Assembly: GCA_963803115.1 (NCBI GenBank)
Contig: CAWDLN010000007.1
Span: forward strand, 32,755-96,754
Direction: 5' to 3'
From: DATBGZ01 sp963803115
GTDB taxonomy: Bacteria; Actinomycetota; Actinomycetes; Mycobacteriales; Micromonosporaceae
Length of the DNA: 64,000 nucleotides
In this document: positions 55,878 through 64,000 of the stretch, piece after piece
How positions within the stretch are numbered: the stretch's first letter is position 1
Layout: each line of letters begins with the position of its first letter
Made by a program: the position numbers and the translations under genes
The notes under the pieces: model-generated
Databases searched by the model: none
Told to the model about the DNA's origin: nothing
The model's input: the letters and a program-made list of their open reading frames with translations, nothing else

Positions 55878-55941
55878 GACAGCGGTTCGCCTCGATCACC
55901 ATCGGTGATGGCTTTCGTGACTCACCGCGAGCACCGCTGTC
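55878..55941 (-). promoter_or_regulatory. Structured leader upstream of the SLT-like gene
   Basis: GACAGCGGT (minus strand, 55941-55933) pairs with ACCGCTGTC (55886-55878). Inside lies the hairpin ATCACC-N3-GGTGAT (55895-55909). The fold ends about 40 nt before GTG 55836. Peptidoglycan hydrolase genes in actinobacteria often carry c-di-AMP riboswitches, but I do not see that class's conserved bases, so its nature is open. Confidence 0.4.
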
Positions 55942-56073
55942 GCGAGTGGAGAGTGCGACGCGCCGGCGCTCAGAGCCCACCCTGACCTAACGAATACGCA
56001 CGTGCTTCATCGAACCCGGGAAGGTGTGACCCAGCCCACAGTATAAATATGGGCATAATGGCGCGAATCGACC

Positions 56074-57566
56074 TCAGTCTGGGAGCTCGTCGAGAAGGTC
56101 GGTGACCATCGCCGCAATTGGCGAACGCTCCGACCGGGTCAGCGTGACGTGAGCGAAGAGCGGATGGCCCTTCAACGCCTCGATGACGGCGACGATGCCG
56201 TCGTGCCGGCCGACCCGGAGGTTGTCACGTTGCGCAACGTCGTGGGTCAGGACCACCCGCGATCCCTGGCCGATCCGGGACAGCACGGTGAGCAGCACGC
56301 CCCGTTCGAGGGACTGGGCCTCGTCTACGATGACGAATGCATCATGGAGGCTGCGGCCCCGGATGTGGGTGAGCGGCAGGACCTCGAGCAGGCCCCGCGC
56401 GGCGACCTCCTCCATCACGTTCTCGTGCACCACCGAGCCGAGCGTGTCGAAGACCGCCTGGGCCCAGGGCGACATCTTCTCGGCCTCGGAGCCGGGCAGG
56501 TAGCCCAGTTCCTGCCCACCGACGGCGTACAGCGGCCGGAACACCACCACCTTGCGGTGCCTGCGGCGCTCCATGACCGCCTCCAGCCCGGCGCACAGCG
56601 CCAGCGCGGACTTGCCGGTGCCGGCCCGGCCGCCGAGCGAGACGATCCCGATCGACTCGTCCAGCAGCAGATCCAGGGCCACCCGCTGCTCGGCCGAGCG
56701 CCCTCGCAGTCCGAACGCCTCACGATCGCCGCGCACCAGTCGGACGTGCTTGTCCGGCAGTACGCCGACCAAGGGCCGAGCCGTTGGACGAGTGCAGGAC
56801 CAGGCCGGTGTGGCAGGGCAGTCTCGGCCGCCACGGGATGGTCCAGCGCCTCGCCCTGCGTAGAGCCGCTTGACCTCCTGCCTCGGTCAGTTCCAGCTCG
56901 GCCATACCGGTCCAGCTCGGGTCGCTGGCCTGACCGTGGCGGTACTCGTCGGCGACCAGCCCGACGGCCGCGGCCTTGACCCGCAGCGGGATGTCCTTGG
57001 TGACCAGGGTGACGTCGCGGCCCTCGGCCGCGAGGTCCCAGCGCCACCGACAGGATCCGGGCGTCGTTCGTGTCGGCTCGGAACCCGAGCGGCAGCACCC
57101 GATTGGTCCGCGTGGTTGAGCTCGACCCGGAGCGTGCCGCCCTGCGTCGTTGACGGCCAGCGGCTGGTCCAGCCGTGCCGTGCTCGACCCGCAGGTCGTC
57201 GAGGATGCGCAACGCGTGTCGGGCAAAACCACCGAGCTCCGGGTGGTGCCGCTTGCCCTCCAGCTCGGTGATCACCACCAGCGGCAGGACCACCTCGTGC
57301 TCCGCGAATCGCAGGATCGCCCGAGGGTCGGACAGGAGCACCGACGTGTCGATGACATAGGTCCGCGTGGATGTCACGGTCGTCGGCGTGCGGTTGGTAC
57401 GGGGGCGATGCGCCGGGGCGGACTTGGGCGGGCTGACTCGTGGCCGCGAGGCGGGAACCGTGGCGCCAGAAGCGGCAGAGCGGGCCGAATCGTCTTGGGG
57501 AAGGGTGGTCGCGACGCGGCGGCGAGAACGGGATCGAGGGCTGGTTCTTGAGTTGTTGTGGGTCAC
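56074..57566 (-). CDS. PIN-PhoH protein (PhoH2-type), many frameshifts
   Basis: Reconstructed order: an Arg/Ser-rich start at GTG 57566; a PIN nuclease domain (TYVIDTSVLLSDPRAILRFAEHEVV, ITELEGKRHHPELGGFARHAL); then DARILSVAL and VTLVTKDIPLRVKAAAVGL; and a PhoH ATPase with Walker A GGRAGTGKSALAL and Walker B FVIVDEAQS. The ATPase frame is clean from 56772 to 56074. Between about 57180 and 56770 I count at least seven single-base insertions, each fixed by removing one base. PhoH2 proteins act as sequence-specific RNA helicase/RNases. Rv1095 is the homologue in the same gene neighbourhood. Confidence 0.82.
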
Positions 57567-57683
57567 AGGCTGCTCCGGCGACCGCACACCCCGGCGGCCG
57601 CGGTTCGCAACGACCGATGCCCCATCGCGACCAAAACGAGATCGGCGGGGCTGGGTGCGGCCCCGTGCTCGATCGGGCCTCGG

Positions 57684-57706
57684 GTAGCCGGGAAGCCCCC
57701 GGCTAC
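57684..57706. terminator. Hairpin in the phoH2 upstream gap
   Basis: GTAGCCGGG (57684-57692) pairs with CCCGGCTAC (57698-57706), 5-nt loop. It lies between the small membrane protein's stop and the phoH2 start, so it may end the 58-kb transcript. The rest of the 254-bp gap shows no gene. Confidence 0.5.
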
Positions 57707-57820
57707 ACCGCTGACGCTAACGGCACCACGCCAGCCGGGCCAGGGTTAACGACCTTGGCGTGTCTCATTCGTCATCGATGCGGCGCACGGCCGCGACACG
57801 ACACGGCCAGGTGTTGTCGG

Positions 57821-58204
57821 CTATCTGTCGCTGGCGATCTCGACCATCGCGGCCTGGTCGGCCTGCGATCGGACCTGGTCGGACCGGGCGTGGCCGCCGT
57901 CGGGGCGTTCCGGAGCTGGCACCTCAACCGGGCCATCCTCGGCGTCGCGGTGCGCCACGCTGGTGTACGTCGTACCGGCGGAATGGTCGAGGAATGACTC
58001 GGGTCGCTCCGTCAACACCGAGGCCACCGCCGCCTGCAGATCGCGCCGACGCCGGGTCCAGCTTGCCCGATCGCCGTCGAAGTACCCCTGCCGGTAGCCG
58101 TGCCGGTACCCCGTCCGGTAACTGAACTGCGCATGGACGCGCCCGGCCGCATAGCCGGCCGTGGCGAGCAACAGGATCAGTGCGAGCGCCACGATTTCGT
58201 TCAC
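57821..58204 (-). CDS. Small protein with N-terminal membrane helix
   Basis: A 127-residue protein from GTG 58204. One helix (IVALALILLLATAGYAAGRV) is followed by a Tyr/Gly/Arg repeat-like segment (YRTGYRHGYRQGYFDGDRASW) and a polar tail. It follows the isoprenyl transferase with a 42-bp gap. Function unknown. Confidence 0.6.
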   Translation of the reverse strand: MNEIVALALILLLATAGYAAGRVHAQFSYRTGYRHGYRQGYFDGDRASWTRRRRDLQAAVASVLTERPESFLDHSAGTTYTSVAHRDAEDGPVEVPAPERPDGGHARSDQVRSQADQAAMVEIASDR

Positions 58205-58217
58205 ACTCGGTCAACGA

Positions 58218-58264
58218 CGCTACCGACCGAAGCGTCGCTGCCGCCGCTACTGACCGAAGCGTCG
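58218..58264. repeat. 20-bp direct repeats across the isoprenyl transferase stop
   Basis: CGCTACCGACCGAAGCGTCG (58218-58237) and CGCTACTGACCGAAGCGTCG (58245-58264) differ at one base, period 27 bp. The right copy contains the end of the gene (RRFGQ, stop). The left copy is outside it. Each includes a CGACGCT/AGCGTCG inverted repeat or half of one, so this may also work as a terminator. Confidence 0.7.
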
Positions 58265-59017
58265 TTGGCGATTCGCGTAGCTGCGAAGCGCCCGCAGGAA
58301 GTCGACTCGCCGGAAGTCCGGGCCAGTTCACGTCACAGAAGTAGAACTCCGAGTGCGCGCTCTGCCACAGCAGGAAGCCGGACAGGCGCTGTTCTCCGCT
58401 CGTCCGGATGACGAGATCGGGATCGGGTTGGCCCTTGGTGTAGAGGTGTTCGGCGATGTGCTCGACATCGAGAACCTCGGCGAGTTCTTCGATCGTTCCG
58501 CCGGCGCTGGCGTGCTCGTACAGCAGCGAGCGCACCGCGTCGGCGATCTCGCGCCGGCCCCCGTATCCGACGGCCATATTCACCTGGATGCCACCGATCC
58601 GATCCCGGGTCCGCTCCTCGGCGGCCTTCAGAGCCACCGCATGATGCGAGGGAGCAGGTCCAGCGCGCCGACGATCCGCAACCGCCACGGATTGCCCTCC
58701 TCGGCGAGCTCACCGGCGAGGTCCTCGATGATCTGCAGCAGCGGGTCGAGCTCCTTCGCCGGCCGGCGCAGGTTGTCGGTCGCGAGCAGGTACAGGGTCA
58801 CGTGCTCGACGCCGGCCTGGTCACACCATTCCAGTAGGTGCTTGATGTTCGCGGCGCCAACCCGGTGTCCGTCGTTGGGGTCCACGTAGCCCATCTCGCG
58901 AGCCCACCGGCGATTGCCATCACACATGACGCCCACGTGACGGGGCACGGGTTTACCCACCAGCCCGGCCCGGAGCCGGCGCTCGTACAACCGGTAAAGG
59001 AGGTCCCGTGCGTTCAC
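58247..59017 (-). CDS. Short-chain cis-isoprenyl diphosphate synthase, two frameshifts
   Basis: GTG 59017 opens NARDLLYRLYERRLRAGLVG; the catalytic aspartate is D33 in VMCDGNRRWAREMGY. A missing base near 58650 moves the frame to HHAVALKAAEERTRDRIGGIQVNMAVGYGGRREI and VIRTSGEQRLSGFLLWQSAHSEFYF. One extra C near 58333 must be removed to reach DFRRVDFLRALRSYANRQRRFG. Sequence and context match Rv1086, which makes (Z,E)-farnesyl diphosphate for decaprenyl phosphate synthesis. A broken copy would be surprising, so sequence error is likely. TAGGCT at 59025-59030 gives a leaderless start. Confidence 0.85.
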
Positions 59018-59024
59018 CTTGCGC

Positions 59025-59030
59025 AGCCTA
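59025..59030 (-). promoter_or_regulatory. -10 box of the isoprenyl transferase gene
   Basis: TAGGCT on the minus strand, seven bases before GTG 59017. Confidence 0.45.
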
Positions 59031-59067
59031 GCGACCCGTGGTGCCAGCAGACATGTCGGCTAGTTGG

Positions 59068-60907
59068 CTACTCTTCCGTAACACCCAAACGGGCCTTTAG
59101 TGCGTCCAGCTCGGACCAGAGTACGCCGGGAAGCTTCTCGCCGAACTTCGCAAACCAGTCGGTGATCGCCGGGATCTCCGCCTTCCACTCTTCCGGATCG
59201 ACCCGCAGCACGGCCTGCAGATCCTCGGTGGTCATGTCGAGGCCGGACACGTCGAGCGCATCCGGCGTCGGCACGTGGCCGATCGGCGTCTCCACGGCAC
59301 CGCCGGTGCCCTCAAGCCGCTGCACGACCCACTTGAGCACCCGGGAGTTCTCGCCGAAGCCGGGCCACAGGAACCGGCCGTCGTCGCCGCGGCGGAACCA
59401 GTTGACGTAGAAGATTTCGGCAGGACCGCGGTGTCGCTCACGCCCTTGCCGATCTCGATCCAATGCCGGAAGTAGTCGCCAGCGTGGTAGCCGATGAACG
59501 GCAGCATCGCCATCGGGTCGCGGCGCACCACGCCGACCTGGCCAACTGCGGCCGCGGTGGTCTCCGACGACAGGGTCGCTCCCATGTAGACACCGTGCAC
59601 CCAGTCGCGAGCCTCCGTGACCAACGGGATCGTCGTCTTGCGCCGGCCGCCGAAGAGGATCGCGGAGATCGGCACGCCCTTCGGGTCCTCGTACTCGGGC
59701 GCGAGGATCGGGCACTGAGTGATCGGGGTGCAGAAGCGCGAGTTCGGGTGGCTGGACAGTTCGCCGCCGTCGGGCGTCCAGTCGTTGCCGTGCCAGTCGG
59801 TCAGGTGGGCCGGCGGCTCACCCATGCCCTCCCACCAGATGTCGCCGTCGTCGGTGCGGGCGACGTTGGTGAAGACCGAGTTTCCCAGCGCCAGCGTGCG
59901 CATGGCGTTGGGGTTGGTCTTCCAGTCCGTACCGGGGGCCACGCCGAAGAGGCCGTACTCGGGATTGACCGCGTAAAGGCGGCCGTCATCGCCGAAGCGC
60001 ATCCAGGCGATGTCGTCGCCGAGCGTCTCGACCTTCCAACCTGGGATGGTCGGCTCGAGCATGGCCAGGTTGGTCTTGCCGCAGGCGGACGGGAACGCGG
60101 CGGCGATGTAGTGCACCTTCTGCTCGGGCGAGGTGAGCTTGAGGATCAGCATGTGCTCGGCGAGCCAGCCCTCGTCACGGGCCATGACGCTGGCGATGCG
60201 CAGCGAGTAGCACTTCTTGCCCAGCAACGAGTTGCCGCCGTAGCCGGAGCCGAACGACCAGATCTCCCGGGTCTCCGGGAAATGCGAGATGTACTTCGTC
60301 TGGTTGCACGGCCAGGGCACGTCCGCCTGGCCGGGCTCCAGCGGGGCGCCGAGCGAGTGCAGCGCGGGCACGAACGGGGCGTCCTCGCCCATGCGCTCAA
60401 GTACGGTCGAGCCCATCCGGGCCATGATGCGCATCGAGGCGACGACATACGGGCTGTCGGTGATCTCGACTCCGAACATTGGGCTGGTCGCGCCTCGAGC
60501 GAGCCCATGCAGAACGGGATGACGTACATGCGTGCGCCCGCGCATGCAGCCGCGGTACAGCTCCGTCATCGTGGCCTTCATCTCGCCGGGGCCATCCAGT
60601 TGTTGGTGGGGCCGGCGTCGGCCTCGTCGACGGAGCAGATGAAGGTGCGCTCCTCGACCCGGGCCACGTCGGACGGATCGGTGCGGGCCCAGAACGAGTT
60701 CGGCCGCTTCACCGGATCCAGCGGGACGAGGGTGCCCGCATCGACCAGCTCGGCGGTGAGCCGGTCCCATTCCGCCGGCGATCCGTCACACCACACGATC
60801 CGGTCTGGCGTGGTGAGTTCCGCTACCTCACGGACCCAGGCGAGCAGGCGCGCATGCCGGGTTGGAGCGGCATCGTCAGAGGTCCGAACACCTGCCAACG
60901 CGGTCAT
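59068..60907 (-). CDS. pckG: Phosphoenolpyruvate carboxykinase (GTP), about four frameshifts
   Basis: ATG 60907 follows GAGGAG. The assembled protein (~610 residues) has RIVWCDGSPAEWDRL, NNWM near residue 108, the mobile-loop GSGYGGNSLLGKKCYSLRIAS, the kinase loop FPSACGKTNLAM and FGGRRKTTIPLV. Shifts are needed near 60583, 60530, 60490 and 59423; the frame is clean for about 1 kb between the last two. The enzyme converts oxaloacetate and GTP to PEP and CO2, the first committed step of gluconeogenesis. The density of shifts in an otherwise perfectly conserved gene points to sequence error. Confidence 0.9.
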
Positions 60908-61202
60908 CTCTGGCTCCTCGTGGTCGACGCTGACCAAATCCCTGCCGGCCTCCTGCGGCGCGCACGGTCCCCGGGCGCTTCCCTTCACGGTTCCCGGAGC
61001 CGAGTCTCGGAAACGTTCGGGGAAGCCGCTAAGACCAACGCGGCATAACAAACCTTTGGGATTCGGTCAGCGTAAACGAGCACCCGTGCCAGGTCCTACT
61101 AGTCGCTTGTGAACAACTGCACAAAGTGCCTCAAGATTTAGAGCGGTCGACTGGATGCGCTCAGTACCAGGCGATTCCGTGCAACTTCGCGCAGACTCGA
61201 TT

Positions 61203-61216
61203 TGGGAGCGCTCCCA
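61203..61216. promoter_or_regulatory. Perfect CebR/CelR-type LacI-family operator
   Basis: TGGGAGCGCTCCCA is a perfect 14-bp palindrome and identical to the box bound by CebR (Streptomyces) and CelR (Thermobifida), cellobiose-responsive LacI-family repressors. It lies 296 bp upstream of pckG and 238 bp upstream of the first GtrA gene, with no glycoside hydrolase or sugar transporter in the window. Confidence 0.65.
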
Positions 61217-61252
61217 GAATTCGGCTCACTGGGCGTTCCCACCGTCCCCCAG

Positions 61253-61425
61253 TTGGTCACCAAATGGGCACCCGCGCGGAACGGAAGTGCCCACTTGGTG
61301 ACCAAGTGGGTGCCACGCCACCGCCGACCCCCGACCATGTGCGCCCGGTCCAACTCCGACCGGTCGCCCCCAGTTCGTCACCAAATGGGCACCAGTGCGA
61401 ATGGAAGTGCCCAGTTGGTGACCAA
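61253..61425. repeat. Two tandem long hairpin repeats
   Basis: Copy 1: TTGGTCACCAAATGGGCAC (61253-61271) pairs with GTGCCCACTTGGTGACCAA (61287-61305), 18 of 19 bases. Copy 2: 61374-61392 pairs with 61407-61425, with two further mismatches. The copies are 121 bp apart and the flanking sequence is also partly repeated. They are REP-like palindromic units with no coding content. Confidence 0.8.
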
Positions 61426-61454
61426 GTAGGGGCCGCGCCGCCGCTGATCCAGGT

Positions 61455-62013
61455 ATGGCCGACTGGACGAGCCGCGAGGCCCTGACGATGACCGGTAGGC
61501 TGCACCGCGTGACACCGCCCGCCGCCGCGGCCCGCCCGTTCGTCGCGGTGCCGCGTGTGCTGCGGGGACTGCGCGACCGTTTCGAGAGCCTGCTGCGCGA
61601 GGTCGGAAAGTTCGGTGTGGTCGGCGCCTTCTGCTACGTCCTCGATGTCCTGATCTTCAACCTGGTACGGGCCTGGACCGGCCAGCCGATCCTGGCGACA
61701 ACGATCTCCACGATCATCGCGACAACGGTCGCATTCGTCGGCAACCGATTCTGGACCTGGCGAGATCGCGAGCGCTCGGGTCTCACCCGGGAGTACACGC
61801 TCTACTTCGGAGTGAACCTGGTCGGCCTCGGGATCGGCGTCGCCTGCCTCTGGATTAGTCACAATTGGCTGGGAAGTTACTGGCCTATGTCTCCAAACCG
61901 CATTGGCGGACAACGTTTCTGGCAAGGTAATCGGGGTAGGACTGGCATCATTGTTCCGCTTCTGGGCGTATCGACGGTTCGTCTTCCGTGTTGATCAGGC
62001 CGCTGAATCGTAA
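61455..62013 (+). CDS. GtrA-family membrane protein, one frameshift near 61890
   Basis: The first frame gives REVGKFGVVGAFCYVLDVLIFN, the GtrA start, with helices and TVAFVGNRFWTWRDRERSGLTREY. After YWPM the frame changes and continues as LQTALADNVSGKVIGVGLASLFRFWAYRRFVF, the usual C-terminus, ending at TAA 62013. The start is uncertain: ATG 61455, or an internal ATG or GTG. GtrA proteins are four-helix membrane proteins thought to flip polyprenyl-linked sugars. The next gene is a second copy. Confidence 0.8.
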
Positions 62014-62117
62014 CCTGATCTTGCGAAGCTCCCAGGTGGACGATGCAACATCAATAGCGGCGACCGCGTAAGGTAGCGAGGTGCGCATGGGGCCTGATCA
62101 TGGATGGGCGGTGACGA

Positions 62118-62873
62118 ATGCTCGCTGGTCGTGACGCGGCGGCAACGACCCGTACTCGTTTGGCTCGTTTCACGCCTCATCTGCGGCGCGTCAGCCGGGT
62201 CAACGGGATCGCAAAGGCCACGCGGTCGCTGCTGGTCCGCTGGGTTCCCAAGCGTTTTCACGCCATCACGGACGAGTTGGCGAAGTTCGGCACGATTGGT
62301 CTGATCAATCTCGGGGTGAACTTCGGGGTCTTCAACCTGCTGCTGTGGGTCCCGCTCATGCGGGGCAGCGAGGTCAAGGCCAAGGCGGTTGCCACGATCG
62401 TCGCGACAACATGCGCGTACTTTCTCAACCGGCATTGGACCTACCGGGACCGGCCGAAGACCACGCTGCGTCGTGAGTACTCCCTGTTCTTCTTCTTCAA
62501 TGCGGTCGGCCTTGTCATCGAGACCGCGTTTGTAGCGCTGGCCAAGTACGGCTTCCACGAGACGAACTTCATCGTCCTCAACCTCTGCAGCTTCTTCGGC
62601 ATCGCGGTCGGCACGGTCTTCCGGTTCTGGGCGTACCGGACGCACGTCTTCAAGGAACATGTGCCCAACACCCACGACGTCCCGGTCTCGCCGGCGGCCA
62701 CCCAGGCGGTTCCCGCGGTGCGTGTTGTGCTGCCCCAGACGATCGCGATCAGCCATCGCGCGCCGACGCGGGCGACGCTGGTCAACGATGACGACGAGTT
62801 GCACGAGGAGCTCGTCCAGCTGGAGCTTGCCGATCTGGTCGACGACGAGGTCGACAAGGCAACCCGCCGCTAG
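62118..62873 (+). CDS. GtrA-family membrane protein
   Basis: A 251-residue protein. ELAKFGTIGLINLGVNFGVFN, TCAYFLNRHWTYRDRPKTTLRREYSLF and GTVFRFWAYRTHVF define the GtrA fold with four helices (about residues 50-190). An unusual ~65-residue acidic tail follows. It is 104 bp after the first GtrA gene and probably arose by duplication. Its partner glycosyltransferase is not in the window. Confidence 0.88.
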   Translation: MLAGRDAAATTRTRLARFTPHLRRVSRVNGIAKATRSLLVRWVPKRFHAITDELAKFGTIGLINLGVNFGVFNLLLWVPLMRGSEVKAKAVATIVATTCAYFLNRHWTYRDRPKTTLRREYSLFFFFNAVGLVIETAFVALAKYGFHETNFIVLNLCSFFGIAVGTVFRFWAYRTHVFKEHVPNTHDVPVSPAATQAVPAVRVVLPQTIAISHRAPTRATLVNDDDELHEELVQLELADLVDDEVDKATRR

Positions 62874-62980
62874 CCCACTTCCCGCTCGCCAGGTTTCCGC
62901 GCCCTCGCCAGCGTTTCCGCGCCTTCAGAGTCGGTTCTTGGCGAACCACGGGCCTTCCCCAGACGAGACGTTGGGTGCAC

Positions 62981-63015
62981 AAAGGGGCTTCCGCCGGGAA
63001 GGCGGGAGCCCCTTT
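62981..63015. terminator. Strong bidirectional intrinsic terminator
   Basis: AAAGGGGCTTCCGCC (62981-62995) pairs with GGCGGGAGCCCCTTT (63001-63015) with one wobble and a 5-nt loop, flanked by an A-run and a T-run on the two sides. It separates the convergent gtrA and PH-domain genes. Confidence 0.88.
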
Positions 63016-63026
63016 TGGTGTCCGAC

Positions 63027-63590
63027 CTAGAGCGTGCCGCCGCTTTCGCGGTGCTCCTTGAGGGCCGCCCGCAGCTCGTCCTCATCGAGGCTGCGGTTGT
63101 CGGAATCGTTCTCGACCAGATCCTTCAGGGTGTTCATCACCTTGACGACCTGCGGGATGTCGTCGAGCACGGACTGACCTTTCTCACCGGCGGACTCGAC
63201 CGTCAGCGTGCCGCAGCCGAGCAGACGCTCCAGGAGGTTCTGCGTCGACTTGACGTCATTCACCTTCGCCAGCGGGATGCCCCGCTCCTCGCGTTTGATA
63301 ATGCCCTCACGGAAGAGCACCTGTTTCGTGGTAAACACGTAGTGGGTGCTGCGCCACACCACGAAGGGCGCGAACGCCAGCCATAGCCATAGCACGATGG
63401 CGACCACGAAGATCGCGATGAAAGCCAGGTTCGTCTGTCCCGCGGTGAAGGTCAACGTGAGCGCTGCGAAGATCACACCGCCGAACGTGACGACGGTCCA
63501 GAACACGGGCCAGAACATCACAATCCAGTGTGGATGGAGGTGCAGCTTCACCTCCTCACCCGGAGAAAGCGACTCGTCGGGGAAAGCCAC
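63027..63590 (-). CDS. PH-domain (bPH2) membrane protein
   Basis: A 187-residue protein. GTG 63590 is preceded by GGAGG; the longer frame upstream is Arg-rich noise. Two helices (IVMFWPVFWTVVTFGGVIFAALTL and NLAFIAIFVVAIVLWLWLAF) are followed by a bacterial PH domain (HYVFTTKQVLFREGIIKREERGIPLAKVNDVKSTQNLLERLLGCG). The function is unknown; Rv3278c-like proteins of this layout sit beside birA in mycobacteria, as here. Confidence 0.85.
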   Translation of the reverse strand: MAFPDESLSPGEEVKLHLHPHWIVMFWPVFWTVVTFGGVIFAALTLTFTAGQTNLAFIAIFVVAIVLWLWLAFAPFVVWRSTHYVFTTKQVLFREGIIKREERGIPLAKVNDVKSTQNLLERLLGCGTLTVESAGEKGQSVLDDIPQVVKVMNTLKDLVENDSDNRSLDEDELRAALKEHRESGGTL

Positions 63591-63684
63591 GCCAACCTCC
63601 TCGTGTGAACACACTTCTTCGCGCCCGAATCTAGTCGCCGCGCGCCACCGGCGCCTCCTCTGAACCGGTCGTCCGAGCCGGGAC

Positions 63685-64000
63685 TCAACGCACGTGCGCG
63701 ACGTCGCCCGCTGCAACCGTCCGGCGGCCTGTCGGCGTCGTCACGACCAGCCGGCCGTCGGGGTCGACGTCATGTACTCTCCCGGTTAACGACGTACCGC
63801 CCGGCAGGGCCACCGTCACGTCACGGCCCACCGTCAGACACCGACCGCGGTACGCCTCTCGCAGCCCGCACGCCACCGGGTCACCGGTCGCTGTGACCCA
63901 TCGCTCGTACCAATCAGCCAGGCCTTCGAGTACTGCGACCGCCAGCGCCTGCCGATCGACGACCGCACCGGCCAGCGCCAACGATGTAGCTCGATACGCC
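63685..64000 (-). CDS. birA: Biotin--protein ligase, C-terminal part, cut by window edge
   Basis: The frame is open to base 64000 (ATSLALAGAVVDRQALAVAVL), so the start lies outside. The visible part is the end of the catalytic domain (ADWYERWVTA, CGLREAYRGRCLTVGR) and the C-terminal SH3-like domain (GRVHDVDPDGRLVV). It attaches biotin to acyl-CoA carboxylase carrier domains. Confidence 0.85.
   Translation of the reverse strand, partial: AYRATSLALAGAVVDRQALAVAVLEGLADWYERWVTATGDPVACGLREAYRGRCLTVGRDVTVALPGGTSLTGRVHDVDPDGRLVVTTPTGRRTVAAGDVAHVR

Larger units (their letters stand above)
60908..61454. other. Long intergenic region with operator and hairpin repeats
   Basis: No coding frame with a domain is present in these 547 bp. 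It contains the pckG ribosome site and promoter region, a CebR-type box (61203-61216), and two long hairpin repeats (61253-61305, 61374-61425). Confidence 0.6.

Noticed and set aside
55842..55960. c-di-AMP (ydaO) riboswitch before the SLT-like gene
   Set aside because: A stem-loop is present but I could not match the class's conserved single-stranded bases; kept only as an unassigned structure.
61126..61485. 119-residue plus-strand frame through the hairpin repeats
   Set aside because: Its repeats are translation of the palindromic DNA units; no start signal or domain.

Overview
The window is high-GC DNA from a Gram-positive actinomycete. It shows tightly packed genes with ATGA/GTGA overlaps, frequent GTG starts, many -10 boxes placed directly in front of start codons (leaderless transcripts), a DUF222-HNH gene, DUF4245 beside glpX, a GTP-type PEP carboxykinase, and a mycobacterial Sdh1-like succinate dehydrogenase. 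Gene order from ychF (31.9 kb) through ispH, xseAB, DUF4245-glpX and phoH2 to a short-chain isoprenyl transferase (59 kb) uses the same gene set as the M. tuberculosis Rv1086-Rv1112 neighbourhood. Short intergenic AAGG-N3-CCTT palindromes recall Micromonosporaceae-type genomes, but I cannot fix the genus. I see no tRNA, rRNA, CRISPR array, insertion sequence or prophage.

Layout. 0-5 kb: 3' part of an S9 peptidase, then a TldD/TldE-type pair. 5-10 kb: a membrane-anchored Pro/Ala-rich protein and sdhC-sdhA-sdhB. 10-15 kb: a Nudix hydrolase, a small unknown, a decayed FAD monooxygenase, a two-component system, and a TetR gene whose double operator now faces a truncated ABC-2 permease. 15-27 kb: a threonine-synthase-like enzyme behind a fused four-domain ABC exporter, then an FtsX-type ABC system (two large permeases and an ATPase). 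27-32 kb: a broken DUF222-HNH gene and a gene-poor, degraded zone. 32-43 kb: ychF, a thioredoxin / Cys-rich leader peptide / DUF4395 cluster, the alkylation-repair pair ada-alkA + ogt, a heterodimeric ABC exporter, a DUF1349 protein and valS. 43-52 kb: envelope-associated unknowns, ispH, xseA-xseB, a LppX-like lipoprotein, DUF4245, glpX, and a TetR/epimerase divergon with clear palindromic operators. 52-64 kb: GNAT, ferredoxin-NADP reductase, rhomboid protease, SLT-like protein, PIN-PhoH, isoprenyl transferase, pckG, two GtrA proteins, a PH-domain membrane protein and the end of birA.

Points to read with care. Most genes between about 52.9 and 61.9 kb, including ones likely to be essential, carry single-base frameshifts. 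Sequence error is the simplest explanation, and I give the reconstructed genes. The most interesting regulatory features are the Cys-rich leader ORF (33523-33600), a perfect CebR/CelR-type box with no sugar gene beside it (61203-61216) followed by two long hairpin repeats, the two TetR operator arrays, and a recurrent TCCAYTGTGGA motif. Central metabolism is represented by sdh (TCA cycle and respiration), pckG and glpX (gluconeogenesis), and ispH plus the isoprenyl transferase (isoprenoid and envelope lipid supply). I found no clear novel multi-gene system.
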